NCBI GenBank assembly: GCA_025350365.1
Contig: JANXXY010000224.1
Span: 1 to 43,764 of the forward strand
From: Bacteroidales bacterium
GTDB lineage: Bacteria; Bacteroidota; Bacteroidia; Bacteroidales; JAAUTT01
Length of the DNA: 43,764 bases
Direction of reading: 5' to 3'
The notes below the pieces were generated by a model. It was not told the DNA's origin and ran no database searches. It was given only the letters and a program-made list of their open reading frames with translations. This document shows, piece after piece, positions 17,669 to 27,235 of this stretch; positions within the stretch are counted from its first letter, which is position 1, and the number at the start of each line of letters is the position of its first letter. The position numbers and the translations under genes are program-made.

Positions 17669-19270
17669 GTGGAAAAATTATCTCTAAAAGAAAAAATCGG
17701 TTACGCCCTCGGCGATGGGGCAGCAAATATAGCCTGGCGTGGGGTGGCTACTTTCTTATTTATTTTTTACACTGATGTTTTTGGAATAAATCCTGCGGTT
17801 GTAGGGGTGCTTATGCTAATTGCCCGATTCGGTGATGGAATTATCGATGTTTTAATGGGTGTTATCTGCGACCGAACAAATTCAAAATATGGTAAGTTTC
17901 GTCCTTGGATATTATGGACAGCCATACCTTTGGGGATAACATTATCGTTGTTGTTTACATCGCCTAATTTAGGTCCAACAGGGAAAATAGTTTATGCCTA
18001 TGCTACTTATCTGTTATTTTTTCTGATTTACACAGCCAATAATATCCCCTACGGTGCATTAATGGCTGTGATGACCAGCGACAACAAAGAACGCACAAGT
18101 TTGGGTTCGTATCGTATGGTTGGTGCATTTACCGGTGGAATGGTGGTTCAGGGAGCTTTGTTGTTTTTAGTTGTATATTTTGGCAATATAAATCCAACTA
18201 TTAATATCAATAAGCTTGATACAAAAAAATATGAAGTAATAGTATCAACCAATCAGGATGTTAAAAACGTAAACATCAAAACCAAAGATGGAATTGCCCT
18301 GTTTACCTGGGCTAATTCAGAAATGGCCAACAGCCTTAACATTCCTGCGCAGGGCAAAAGCTTTTCAATGGAAGCGCAAAAAAAATACTCATTTATTGTA
18401 TCCGGTGAAGAAAATCTTGAGGCCAAAAACATAACCATCATTGACCAGAAGAGGGGCTATAGCCATGCCATTTATCTTTTATCGGTTTTCTTAGCTCTAT
18501 TCCTGATGGTAACTTTCGCTACCACCAAGGAACGTGTGCAACCACCTAAAGAACAAAAAACAAATTTGGGCAAGGACCTTAAAGATCTTATCCGAAACAA
18601 GCCTTGGATTATCCTTCTTATCATCGGATTGCTATTTAATGTATACAACTCGATCAAACAAGGTATTGTGGTTATCTATTTTAGCCACTATTTGCACAAT
18701 CAGCTGTTGGCTGCCACTTTTATGGTTGGATTAATGCTGGCTTCAATAGCAGGCGCAATGATCACATCTCCGCTGGGCAAACGTTTTGGTAAACGCAACT
18801 TGTTCATTTATGCCCTTATTTTCTCTGGCGTTGTAAATGCATTACTTGTTTTTTGCAGTTCGGAAAATATAATAGGCATTTTTACAATCGGTATCATCTC
18901 GGAGTTTGGAGCTGCAATATTTCCAACGCTCTTTTTTGCAATGCTTGGTGATGCTGCCGATTACTCGGAATTCAAAAATGGACGAAGAGCGACCGGACTC
19001 GTTTATTCTGCTGGTTCTTTTGCAACCAAATTTGGAGGAGGTATAGCCGGTGCAATTATTGGATTTGTGTTAGCAGCATTTCATTACAATGGTCAGGATG
19101 CCATTGCCATTCAAGGCGCAGTTCCAGGTATCATTATGCTTATGAGTTGGATACCCGCAATTATTGCTCTTATAGCAGCAGGTGTGATGACTATCTATCC
19201 ATTAAACCAAGCGAAAATGGATGAAATAACCATTGAATTAAACAATAGAAGGGCTAACGAATTAGCTTAA
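17669..19270 (+). CDS. GPH (MelB-type) sugar:cation symporter with a periplasmic insert
   Basis: LKEKIGYALGDGAANIAWRGVATFLFIFYTDVFGI, ARFGDGIIDVLMGVICDRTNSKYGKFRPWILW; about 90-aa hydrophilic insert between TM segments. Confidence 0.88.
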   Translation: MEKLSLKEKIGYALGDGAANIAWRGVATFLFIFYTDVFGINPAVVGVLMLIARFGDGIIDVLMGVICDRTNSKYGKFRPWILWTAIPLGITLSLLFTSPNLGPTGKIVYAYATYLLFFLIYTANNIPYGALMAVMTSDNKERTSLGSYRMVGAFTGGMVVQGALLFLVVYFGNINPTININKLDTKKYEVIVSTNQDVKNVNIKTKDGIALFTWANSEMANSLNIPAQGKSFSMEAQKKYSFIVSGEENLEAKNITIIDQKRGYSHAIYLLSVFLALFLMVTFATTKERVQPPKEQKTNLGKDLKDLIRNKPWIILLIIGLLFNVYNSIKQGIVVIYFSHYLHNQLLAATFMVGLMLASIAGAMITSPLGKRFGKRNLFIYALIFSGVVNALLVFCSSENIIGIFTIGIISEFGAAIFPTLFFAMLGDAADYSEFKNGRRATGLVYSAGSFATKFGGGIAGAIIGFVLAAFHYNGQDAIAIQGAVPGIIMLMSWIPAIIALIAAGVMTIYPLNQAKMDEITIELNNRRANELA

Positions 19271-19323
19271 CGATAGCAAAAATTAATATAGCAATATAAA
19301 ATTATACTATAAAAATAATCAAT

Positions 19324-21762
19324 ATGAAATTTGGCCACTTCGACGACAAAAACAGGGAATATGTGATTGATAATCCACGTACACCTTGGCCTTGGATCAA
19401 TTATCTTGGAAATGAAGATTTTTTCTCACTTATTTCAAATACTGCCGGTGGTTATACTTTTTATAAAGATGCCAAATTCCGACGTATTACCCGCTATCGA
19501 TACAACAACGTACCGATGGATAGCGGAGGAAAATACTTTTACATTAAAGACGGAGACAGCATATGGTCGCCGGGTTGGAAACCATGCAAAACAGAACTCG
19601 ACAGTTATGAATGTCGTCATGGGATGAGCTACACCAACATTAAAGGCGAGAAGAATGGTGTTACAGCCAATGTTCTCTATTTTGTACCACTAAAAACGTG
19701 GGCAGAAATACAAAAACTTACATTAACCAATAATTCAAATGAAGTTAAGAAATTAAAGATTTTTTCTTTTGTTGAATGGTGTTTGTGGAATGCAGCCGCC
19801 GATATGGAAAACTTTCAACGAAACTTCTCAACCGGTGAAGTGGAAATTCAGGATTCTGTTATCTACCACAAAACCGAATATAAAGAGCGACGAGATCATT
19901 ATGCGTATTATTCCGTAAATACTCCTATACATGGTTATGATACTGATCGTGAATCATTTTTTGGTTTATATAATGGTTTCGATGAACCACAAGTTGTTGC
20001 AGAAGGCAAGCCTCTTAATTCAGAGGCACATGGTTGGTCACCTATCGCATCCCATTACATCGAAGTAGAATTGAAACCAGGCGAATCGAAAGATTTTATC
20101 TATGTTTTGGGCTATGTCGAAAACAAAGAAGAGGAAAAATGGGAATCGAAGAATATTATCAATAAGAAAAAAGCGAAGGAAACCATAGCGAAGTTTAATA
20201 CTGTCGCAAAAGTAGATACCGCATTAGCAGAATTGCGTAAATACTGGGATAACTTATTAAGTATTTATTCGGTTAACTCAGGAGATGATAAACTCGACCG
20301 CATGGTAAATATTTGGAATCAATATCAATGCATGATTACCTTTAATTTTTCCCGTTCGGCATCCTTCTTCGAATCGGGTATTGGTCGTGGTATGGGTTTC
20401 CGTGATTCAAATCAGGATCTTATTGGTTTTGTTCACCAGATTCCGGAAAGGGCGCGGGAGCGAATTATCGATATTGCTTCCACCCAATTTCCCGACGGAG
20501 GTTGCTATCATCAATACCAGCCACTTACCAAGCGGGGTAACAATGATATTGGAGGAGGTTTTAACGATGATCCCATGTGGCTTATCCTTGGCACGGTCAG
20601 CTACATAAAAGAAACAGGGGATTATGGTATTCTGGATGAAAAAGTTCCTTTTGACAATGATATATCTATTTCACGTAGTTTATTTGACCACCTTACGGTA
20701 TCGTTCGACCATGTAGTAAAAAATCTTGGACCTCACGGATTACCGCTTATAGGTCGTGCCGACTGGAACGATTGCCTCAATCTGAATTGTTTTTCCAACG
20801 ATCCTAACGAGTCGTTCCAAACTACAGAAAATAAAACAGTAGGCACCAAAGCGGAATCGGTGATGATTGCAGGATTATTCGTATTATATGGTCGTGATTA
20901 TGTTGATCTTTGCAAAAAACTAGGTAAAAATGACGAAGTTGTTCGTGCTCAAAAGCATGTGGATACTATGGTGGATGTAATTAAAAAACATGGTTGGGAT
21001 GGTGAGTGGTTTATTCGTGCTTACGACTATTATGGTCGTAAAATCGGGAGTAACGAAAACGAAGAAGCTAAAATATTTATCGAATCGCAGGGATGGTGCA
21101 CAATGGCGGGCATTGGCAAAGATGAAGGCCTTTGCACCAAATCGCTTGATGCAGTAAAGGAACGGCTTGATAGTCAATATGGGATAGTATTAAATAACCC
21201 TGCATTTACTAAATACTACATCGAATACGGCGAAATATCTTCTTACCCAGCTGGTTATAAGGAAAATGCCGGTATTTTCTGCCATAATAATCCTTGGATT
21301 ATGATTGGCGAAACAGTGGTAGGAAATGGAAACCGTGCCTGGGATTATTATCGTAAAATCTGTCCTTCCTACCTTGAAGAAATCAGTGATCTGCATAAAA
21401 CCGAGCCTTATGTATACGCTCAAATGGTATCCGGAAAGGATGCTTTCAAACCTGGGGAAGCTAAAAACTCCTGGTTAACCGGTACTGCGTCCTGGAATTT
21501 CTTTGCTATTTCACAATATATCCTCGGTATACGTCCCGATTATGATGGATTGATAATTGATCCCTGTATCCCTGCTGATTGGAAAGGGTTTAAAGTTACC
21601 CGTAAATTTCGCGGCGCTACCTACCTGATTGAAATTACAAACCCCAATGGTAAAATGAAAGGTGTAAAAGAGGTTTTGATCGATTCCAAACCGCAGGCTT
21701 CCAATATTATCCCTATATTTGGGGATGGCAGGGAACATACGGTAAAGGTGATTTTGGGATAA
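19324..21762 (+). CDS. GH94 cellobiose phosphorylase-type glycoside phosphorylase
   Basis: [95 protein letters not shown] motifs. Confidence 0.93.
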   Translation: MKFGHFDDKNREYVIDNPRTPWPWINYLGNEDFFSLISNTAGGYTFYKDAKFRRITRYRYNNVPMDSGGKYFYIKDGDSIWSPGWKPCKTELDSYECRHGMSYTNIKGEKNGVTANVLYFVPLKTWAEIQKLTLTNNSNEVKKLKIFSFVEWCLWNAAADMENFQRNFSTGEVEIQDSVIYHKTEYKERRDHYAYYSVNTPIHGYDTDRESFFGLYNGFDEPQVVAEGKPLNSEAHGWSPIASHYIEVELKPGESKDFIYVLGYVENKEEEKWESKNIINKKKAKETIAKFNTVAKVDTALAELRKYWDNLLSIYSVNSGDDKLDRMVNIWNQYQCMITFNFSRSASFFESGIGRGMGFRDSNQDLIGFVHQIPERARERIIDIASTQFPDGGCYHQYQPLTKRGNNDIGGGFNDDPMWLILGTVSYIKETGDYGILDEKVPFDNDISISRSLFDHLTVSFDHVVKNLGPHGLPLIGRADWNDCLNLNCFSNDPNESFQTTENKTVGTKAESVMIAGLFVLYGRDYVDLCKKLGKNDEVVRAQKHVDTMVDVIKKHGWDGEWFIRAYDYYGRKIGSNENEEAKIFIESQGWCTMAGIGKDEGLCTKSLDAVKERLDSQYGIVLNNPAFTKYYIEYGEISSYPAGYKENAGIFCHNNPWIMIGETVVGNGNRAWDYYRKICPSYLEEISDLHKTEPYVYAQMVSGKDAFKPGEAKNSWLTGTASWNFFAISQYILGIRPDYDGLIIDPCIPADWKGFKVTRKFRGATYLIEITNPNGKMKGVKEVLIDSKPQASNIIPIFGDGREHTVKVILG

Positions 21763-21769
21763 TCGTTTT

Positions 21770-21796
21770 GTAGAGACAACGCATGCATTGTCTCTA
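21770..21796. repeat. Palindromic repeat GTAGAGACAACGCATGCATTGTCTCTA
   Basis: Near-perfect dyad just after the GH94 stop; second copy at 22668-22695. Confidence 0.85.
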
Positions 21797-21841
21797 ATGT
21801 CTATAAATTATCATCGGATAATTTTAAAAATATAATCCACA

Positions 21842-21906
21842 TTGCAGCAAATTTGCAAGCCAATACGAGCCAACGCTGAAACTAAAGGCTTGCAAAAGAG
21901 CTGCAA
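21842..21906. repeat. 20-bp bipartite inverted repeat
   Basis: TTGCAGC-AAAT-TTGCAAGCC (21842-21861) versus GGCTTGCAA-AAGA-GCTGCAA (21887-21906). Confidence 0.7.
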
Positions 21907-21992
21907 TTTTGCTTTCACAAATCGTGTCGATATTGACAATTAAAAACATAAAGTTGTTAACTATAAAACAGATAAAAAATTAAAAGTATATA

Positions 21993-22253
21993 ATGGCTAA
22001 AAAAGCAAAAACAAAACAGGAAGAACCATTGAAGATTTACCCGGCTTCTGCAAGTTATCAACTATAGAAGTTTTGGCAAAATCAAATTATGCCAACTGGC
22101 AGATATTTGGGCATATATGACGCAGAAGATGATTTCAATTTTGTGGAACGCTTTACTTCTTTAAAAACAGAACTGGAAAGTCAAATTGCCGAAGAAGCAG
22201 ACTTGAATAAAAAAATTGCTGAGAATTTATCTAAAATAAAATTACCTAAGTAA
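21993..22253 (+). pseudogene. hsdM (type I R-M methylase) remnant, internally deleted and frameshifted
   Basis: MAKKAKTKQEEP(L) start fused to C-terminal IEDLPGFCKLSTIEVLAKSNYA | TGRYLGIYDAEDDFNFVERFTSLKTELESQIAEEADLNKKIAENLSKIKLPK*. Confidence 0.75.
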
Positions 22254-22651
22254 TGGCAATGGAAATAGTAAAACAAGCAATGTCGGTGTTTGAACAGATA
22301 CGGCAAACCGATGAAAACGGAAATTAATTCTGGGTAGCACGTCAATTGACTAAGGTGCTCGAATATACCGATTTCAGAAATTTTCTTTCGGTAATTGAAA
22401 AAGCCAAAGAAGCTTGTAAAAATAGTGGACAGGAGGTCGAACATCACCTCGTTGAATTCAACGAGGTGATAACTCACGGGAAAGGTGCTGTACAAGTTTA
22501 CCAAAGTTATAAATTGAGTCGTTATGCCTGTTACTTAATTGTACAAAATGCCGACCCATCAAAAGAAATAGTTGCGTTGGGGCAGACCTATTTTGCCGTG
22601 CAAACACGTTTGCAGGAAATACGACAGATGGAAAACTGTAAAATTCCCTGA
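22253..22651 (+). pseudogene. dinD-like (BRO-N/DNA-damage-inducible protein D) remnant with internal stop and truncated C-terminus
   Basis: MAMEIVKQAMSVFEQIRQTDENGN*FWVARQLTKVLEYTDFRNFLSVIEKAKEACKNSGQ...ALGQTYFAVQTRLQEIRQMENCKIP*; TAA at 22325-22327; overlaps hsdM stop (taATG). Confidence 0.8.
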
Positions 22652-22667
22652 TTTAACGGGTTTAATT

Positions 22668-22695
22668 GTAGAGACAACGCATGTGTTGTCTCTAC
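22668..22695. repeat. Palindromic repeat GTAGAGACAACGCATGTGTTGTCTCTAC
   Basis: 28-nt near-perfect palindrome a few nt from the GH1 stop; copy of 21770-21796. Confidence 0.85.
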
Positions 22696-22700
22696 AAAAC

Positions 22701-24119
22701 CTATTTCAGAAAATTGCGAAACCATAACCCAGAATCTTTAATGGTACGTTTTTGAGTTTCAAAATCATTATAAACAATGCCAAAACGAGGTTTATAGCCG
22801 TAACTCCATTCAAAATTGTCCATAAAGGTCCACAAAAAATATCCTGTCACATTTATTCCCTCGCATTTTGCCTTTAATACACTTTTGAGGTAATCCTTAA
22901 AATAGTTACATCGCTGGGTATCATGAACGCTTTCACCTTGAAGCTCATCAGGAAAGGCGGCTCCGTTTTCGGTTATAATAATTTCTTTAATCGGATATTT
23001 GGCATATTGCTTAATACTCATGTAAATACCTTTTGGCCAAACTTCCCAGCCCATTTCGGTAAGTTCTGATTTTTCCTTATCGGGTTTTACCTTGGTTGCC
23101 CGGATATAGGGAATAATTCCAGGTCGGCTTATTACCCGGAAATAATTCTGCAAGCCAATAAAATCGAAGTCGAATTTAAGCCTTTCCTCATCACCGGGTT
23201 GAATAAACCTTTCCATTTTTTCCAGAAAGGGGAGATCTTTTTTGGGATAACCCATCCCAAGAGTAGGTTCAATATAAAGCCTGTTAAGAATTACATCAAT
23301 TCGTTTGGCGGCCCTTTCATGTCGTGGCAATTGCTTTTTAGGCTCTACATAGGAGCATGAGAGCGCTGTTCCGATATGGGCATCCGGCAGATGACTGCGA
23401 ATAATTCGACCTCCTTCGGCCTGACAAAGCATTGCATGATGTACAGAAGCAAGAAATTTATTTATTCCCCGATGCCCGGGGGCATGCATGCCAATAAGGT
23501 ATCCTAGTGTAGTAAAAGCCGCCGGTTCATTTAACACAATCCAATTTCGAACCCGGTCGCCGAATTTTTGAACGCAAAAATCAGTATATTCAGCAAACCA
23601 ACCAATAATGTCGCGGTTTGTCCATCCACCTTTATCTTCCAACAGTTGAGGTAAATCCCAATGGTAAAGAGTAATCCATGGTTCGATACCAATGCGGAGA
23701 CATTTGTCTATTACCCGGTTGTAAAAATCAACTCCCTTATCATTAATTCTTCCTGTTCCGTCGGGTAGCAAACGCGACCAGGAAAGTGAGAAGCGGAAAT
23801 CTTTAAAATTCAGACTTTTCAACAAGTCCAAATCGTTATCGAATTGGTGATAAAAGTCGCAGGCAATCTGGCCGGTGGAATGGTCTTTTATTTTCCCCTT
23901 CATCATTTCAAAACGATCCCATATATTTTCACCCTTTCCGTCAACATTCCATGCGCCCTCAATTTGATGAGATGCTGTTGAAACGCCCCAATGAAACGCG
24001 GAACCGAATAATTCTTTTGATAGTTCAGGGTCTGGTTGATTTGCTTTCGATAAGAGGGAGCCGGAATATAAAAAAGCAGTTCCTGCACTGGCTAATTTCA
24101 AAAATTCAGAACGTTTCAT
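22701..24119 (-). CDS. GH1 beta-glucosidase, exported
   Basis: FHWGVSTASHQIEGAWNVDGKGENIWDRF, VLNEPAAF (acid/base), IIITENGAAF (nucleophile), GYFLWTFMDNFEWSYGYKPRFGIVYND; N-terminal signal-like segment. Confidence 0.93.
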   Translation of the reverse strand: MKRSEFLKLASAGTAFLYSGSLLSKANQPDPELSKELFGSAFHWGVSTASHQIEGAWNVDGKGENIWDRFEMMKGKIKDHSTGQIACDFYHQFDNDLDLLKSLNFKDFRFSLSWSRLLPDGTGRINDKGVDFYNRVIDKCLRIGIEPWITLYHWDLPQLLEDKGGWTNRDIIGWFAEYTDFCVQKFGDRVRNWIVLNEPAAFTTLGYLIGMHAPGHRGINKFLASVHHAMLCQAEGGRIIRSHLPDAHIGTALSCSYVEPKKQLPRHERAAKRIDVILNRLYIEPTLGMGYPKKDLPFLEKMERFIQPGDEERLKFDFDFIGLQNYFRVISRPGIIPYIRATKVKPDKEKSELTEMGWEVWPKGIYMSIKQYAKYPIKEIIITENGAAFPDELQGESVHDTQRCNYFKDYLKSVLKAKCEGINVTGYFLWTFMDNFEWSYGYKPRFGIVYNDFETQKRTIKDSGLWFRNFLK

Positions 24120-24223
24120 AAAAAAATAAATGCCAAAGGTATTAGGAAAACATTAATGTCATAAATTTACAAATATTTTTCTGCAAATTTGACTCGAACC
24201 AGACTTACATAAATGAATTTAAT

Positions 24224-25828
24224 ATGAAAAAAAGTTTAATTATCACAGGCATCATTTTATATCCGTTTTTAATTAGCGGTGCACAGGAAAAACCTGAACC
24301 AGTTATATCGAAGATTAAGGAGGTTACTGTTTTTGTAAACGGCGCCCAGATAACACGCATTGGGTCAGTAATATTAAAAGAAGGAAACCAGCAACTGGTA
24401 TTTGAAAATCTACCTCAGGCTATGAACGCTCAAAGTATTCAGTTATCCGGAACCGGGAATTTTACCATATTGGCGGTTAACAATCAGATTAATTACCTTA
24501 AACCCCAACAAAAATCAAAAGACATAATTGCATTGGAAGATTCTGTTGAAATACTTCAGTACAAACTAAGAACCAACAATGCTTCGTTGGAAGTATTGAA
24601 AGATGAAGAATCCCTTCTTAAAGTCAATCAGTCCTTGGGGGGTTCGCAAACAGGCGTAAAAGTGGATGAGCTTAAAGCAGCGTTGGAATTGTTTCGCTCC
24701 AGGTTGACGGATATAAAAACAAAAACGATAAAACTGGTAAATGACAGCAAAAAACTGAACGAACTATTAAAGAATTTGAACGATCAGTTAACACAAATTC
24801 GAAATAAAAGCAATACTCCGACAAGCGAGGTTGTAGTTACATTGCTTGCTCCGTCTCCTGCGAAAGCGCAATTATCGCTTTCGTATCTGGTGTCGGAGGC
24901 TGGTTGGATGGCTGCTTATGATGTTAGGGCAATTGATATAATGAAACCCATAAATCTTATTTATAAGGCTAAGGTATTCCAATCGACAGGGGAGAATTGG
25001 AACGATATAAAAATTACACTTTCAACGGGAAATCCGGCAGCCAGTGGAAATGCACCCATTGTTAATCCATGGTATCTGAATATTATTGAGCCTGTTTCCC
25101 GCCTTAAAAATGAACTAATGGAGGCAAAAAACGTGATGCTGGAAGAAGTAGCGGTAATTGGTTACGGTGCTCAAAAGAAAGTACAAACAACAGCCTCATT
25201 TACTCAAACAACAATAAATCAGACTACGGTTGAGTTTAAGATCGAACTCCCTTACAATATCCCATCCAACGGTCAACAATATACCGTTGAGGTAAAATCA
25301 TTTACGCTTCCGGCATCGTATGAGTATTATTGTGCGCCCAAGTTAGATACCGATGCCTTTTTACTTGCAAAAATCACGGGTTGGGAAGAATTGAACATGC
25401 TTTCGGGTGAATCCAGTTTGTTTTTCGAGGGAACATTTGTTGGAACAGCATTTATCGATACTCAAAACACAAAAGATACATTAATGGTTTCGCTGGGACG
25501 TGATAAAGGTATTGTTGTTACACGAATCAAACAGAAGGATTTTACTTCGAAAAAATTTATCGGTTCCACCAGAAAAGACTCCCGATCGTTTGAAATTGTT
25601 GCCAGAAATAAAAAGAAACAAACTATTAACCTGTTGATAAACGATCAGGTTCCCTTATCAACAACGAAAGAAATTGAAGTTGAGTCAACCAATATATCCG
25701 GAGGGATACTTGAGAAGGCCTCCGGAAAATTAACCTGGAAAATACAATTGCAACCTTCAGAAAGTAGGACGTTTACCAATGGGTATAATGTAACTTATCC
25801 TAAAGATAAAACGATTATACTTGAATAA
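24224..25828 (+). CDS. DUF4139 (mucoidy inhibitor A-like) secreted protein
   Basis: Signal peptide; VTVFVNGAQITRIGSVILKEGNQQLVFENLP, LSYLVSEAGWMAAYDVRA and VSLGRDKGIVVTRIKQKDF; contains a SusC-like EEVAVIGYGAQKK segment. Confidence 0.8.
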   Translation: MKKSLIITGIILYPFLISGAQEKPEPVISKIKEVTVFVNGAQITRIGSVILKEGNQQLVFENLPQAMNAQSIQLSGTGNFTILAVNNQINYLKPQQKSKDIIALEDSVEILQYKLRTNNASLEVLKDEESLLKVNQSLGGSQTGVKVDELKAALELFRSRLTDIKTKTIKLVNDSKKLNELLKNLNDQLTQIRNKSNTPTSEVVVTLLAPSPAKAQLSLSYLVSEAGWMAAYDVRAIDIMKPINLIYKAKVFQSTGENWNDIKITLSTGNPAASGNAPIVNPWYLNIIEPVSRLKNELMEAKNVMLEEVAVIGYGAQKKVQTTASFTQTTINQTTVEFKIELPYNIPSNGQQYTVEVKSFTLPASYEYYCAPKLDTDAFLLAKITGWEELNMLSGESSLFFEGTFVGTAFIDTQNTKDTLMVSLGRDKGIVVTRIKQKDFTSKKFIGSTRKDSRSFEIVARNKKKQTINLLINDQVPLSTTKEIEVESTNISGGILEKASGKLTWKIQLQPSESRTFTNGYNVTYPKDKTIILE

Positions 25829-25899
25829 AATATAATAAATTTTACGTTTTAGTGACTAGAACTTTATATTGATTTTACAAAACAGAGCTTTGGAAATCT

Positions 25900-25907
25900 T
25901 ATCTTTG
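25900..25907 (+). promoter_or_regulatory. Bacteroidetes-type -7 element TATCTTTG
   Basis: TAnnTTTG 20 nt upstream of ATG 25927. Confidence 0.4.
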
Positions 25908-25926
25908 AATTTCGCAATTATAAACT

Positions 25927-27012
25927 ATGGCTGAAAAAGAACCAAATCCCTTTAAAAAAATTTCCGGAATACGGGTTATTTATCCGATAATCATTGGACT
26001 TGGCGTTGTTTTTTATTTCTTTTTTAAGGAATTTAATCATGAGGCTTTTTCGGTTATAACCTTTAGCTTTCGGATGGCTATATTTCTTTTTATTGCCGTT
26101 TTATTTATGGTATTGCGGGATGTGGGCTATATTATTCGGATACGTATTTTAAGTCATAATGAACTTTCGTGGAGACAAGCCTTACGAGTGATCATGCTGT
26201 GGGAATTTTCGTCGGCTGTAATGCCGTCTGCTGTAGGTGGAACCACTATTGCGATGATTTATATCAACAAGGAAGGCATCAATTTGGGTCGTAGCACGGC
26301 AGTGGTAATGGCCACATCGTTTCTCGACGAAGTGTATTTTATTCTAATGTTTCCGGTATTATTGCTTACAATTAAGGTGCATAAACTTTTTACGGTGGGA
26401 ATGGGTGTTTCCGGCACCGATTATATTTCGCTTGCCAACGAATTTTTATGGTTTGCAATTATTGGCTATTCCTTAAAACTCGTCTACACAATTGTTTTGA
26501 GCTATGGTCTTTTTGTAAACCCTCGTGGACTTAAGTGGTTGTTAATGATAGTATTTAAACTCCCATTCTTACGTAAGTTCAGGTATGCCGCACACATCAC
26601 CGGAACCGATATCATTACAAGTTCGAATGAACTTAAAAAACAAAAAATCGGTTTCTGGTTAAAGGCCTTTGGAGCTACTTTTTTTTCATGGACATCAAGG
26701 TATATGGTAGTTAACGCATTAATTCTTGCGTTTTTTGCGGTCTCTGATCATTTTTTACTTTTTGCAAGACAGTTGGTCATGTCGAATATGGTTTTGCTTA
26801 GCCCAACACCCGGCGGAAGTGGTTTTTCGGAATATATTTTTACACGATATCTCAGCGATTTTTTTCCTGTTGATGCCGCAATTGTCGGAAGTATTGGGAT
26901 TGTGCTGGCGTTGCTGTGGAGAATAATCAGTTATTACCCTTACTTATTAATTGGAGCAATAATTTTACCTAACTGGATTAAAAAAAGGTTCACAAACGAA
27001 AATAAATCTTAA
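25927..27012 (+). CDS. YbhN/LPG-synthase-TM-like flippase-domain membrane protein
   Basis: Polytopic; FSSAVMPSAVGGTTIAMIYINKEGINLGRSTAVVMATSFLDEVYF and LLSPTPGGSGFSE motifs of the UPF0104/LPG_synthase_TM family. Confidence 0.8.
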   Translation: MAEKEPNPFKKISGIRVIYPIIIGLGVVFYFFFKEFNHEAFSVITFSFRMAIFLFIAVLFMVLRDVGYIIRIRILSHNELSWRQALRVIMLWEFSSAVMPSAVGGTTIAMIYINKEGINLGRSTAVVMATSFLDEVYFILMFPVLLLTIKVHKLFTVGMGVSGTDYISLANEFLWFAIIGYSLKLVYTIVLSYGLFVNPRGLKWLLMIVFKLPFLRKFRYAAHITGTDIITSSNELKKQKIGFWLKAFGATFFSWTSRYMVVNALILAFFAVSDHFLLFARQLVMSNMVLLSPTPGGSGFSEYIFTRYLSDFFPVDAAIVGSIGIVLALLWRIISYYPYLLIGAIILPNWIKKRFTNENKS

Positions 27013-27181
27013 CATTTTTACACACATTATTCTTTATTTAAATAACTCAAAATATAAAGAGTCGCATATTGATGAAATAAAATATGGGTTTTATAGAATT
27101 AGTCTTGGTTTATTACTAATTTAGAAATACAATTCGGTCGCTTTAAAATTTAAAGTTTCCGGCAAAGGTTAAAACATTTTA

Positions 27182-27189
27182 TAGCTTTG
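27182..27189 (+). promoter_or_regulatory. Bacteroidetes-type -7 element TAGCTTTG upstream of the cheR operon
   Basis: TAnnTTTG 47 nt upstream of ATG 27236. Confidence 0.4.
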
Positions 27190-27235
27190 TAATTTGGTAA
27201 AACATTGTGAAAAACTGTAGACTTTCGCTTACAAT

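Noticed and set aside
22181-22504. 107-aa minus-strand ORF
   Set aside because: Opposite strand of the hsdM-dinD remnant, whose plus-strand similarity is clear.
21993-22651. Functional type I R-M or DinD system
   Set aside because: Most of hsdM is missing, a frameshift and an in-frame stop are visible, and no hsdR or hsdS follows.
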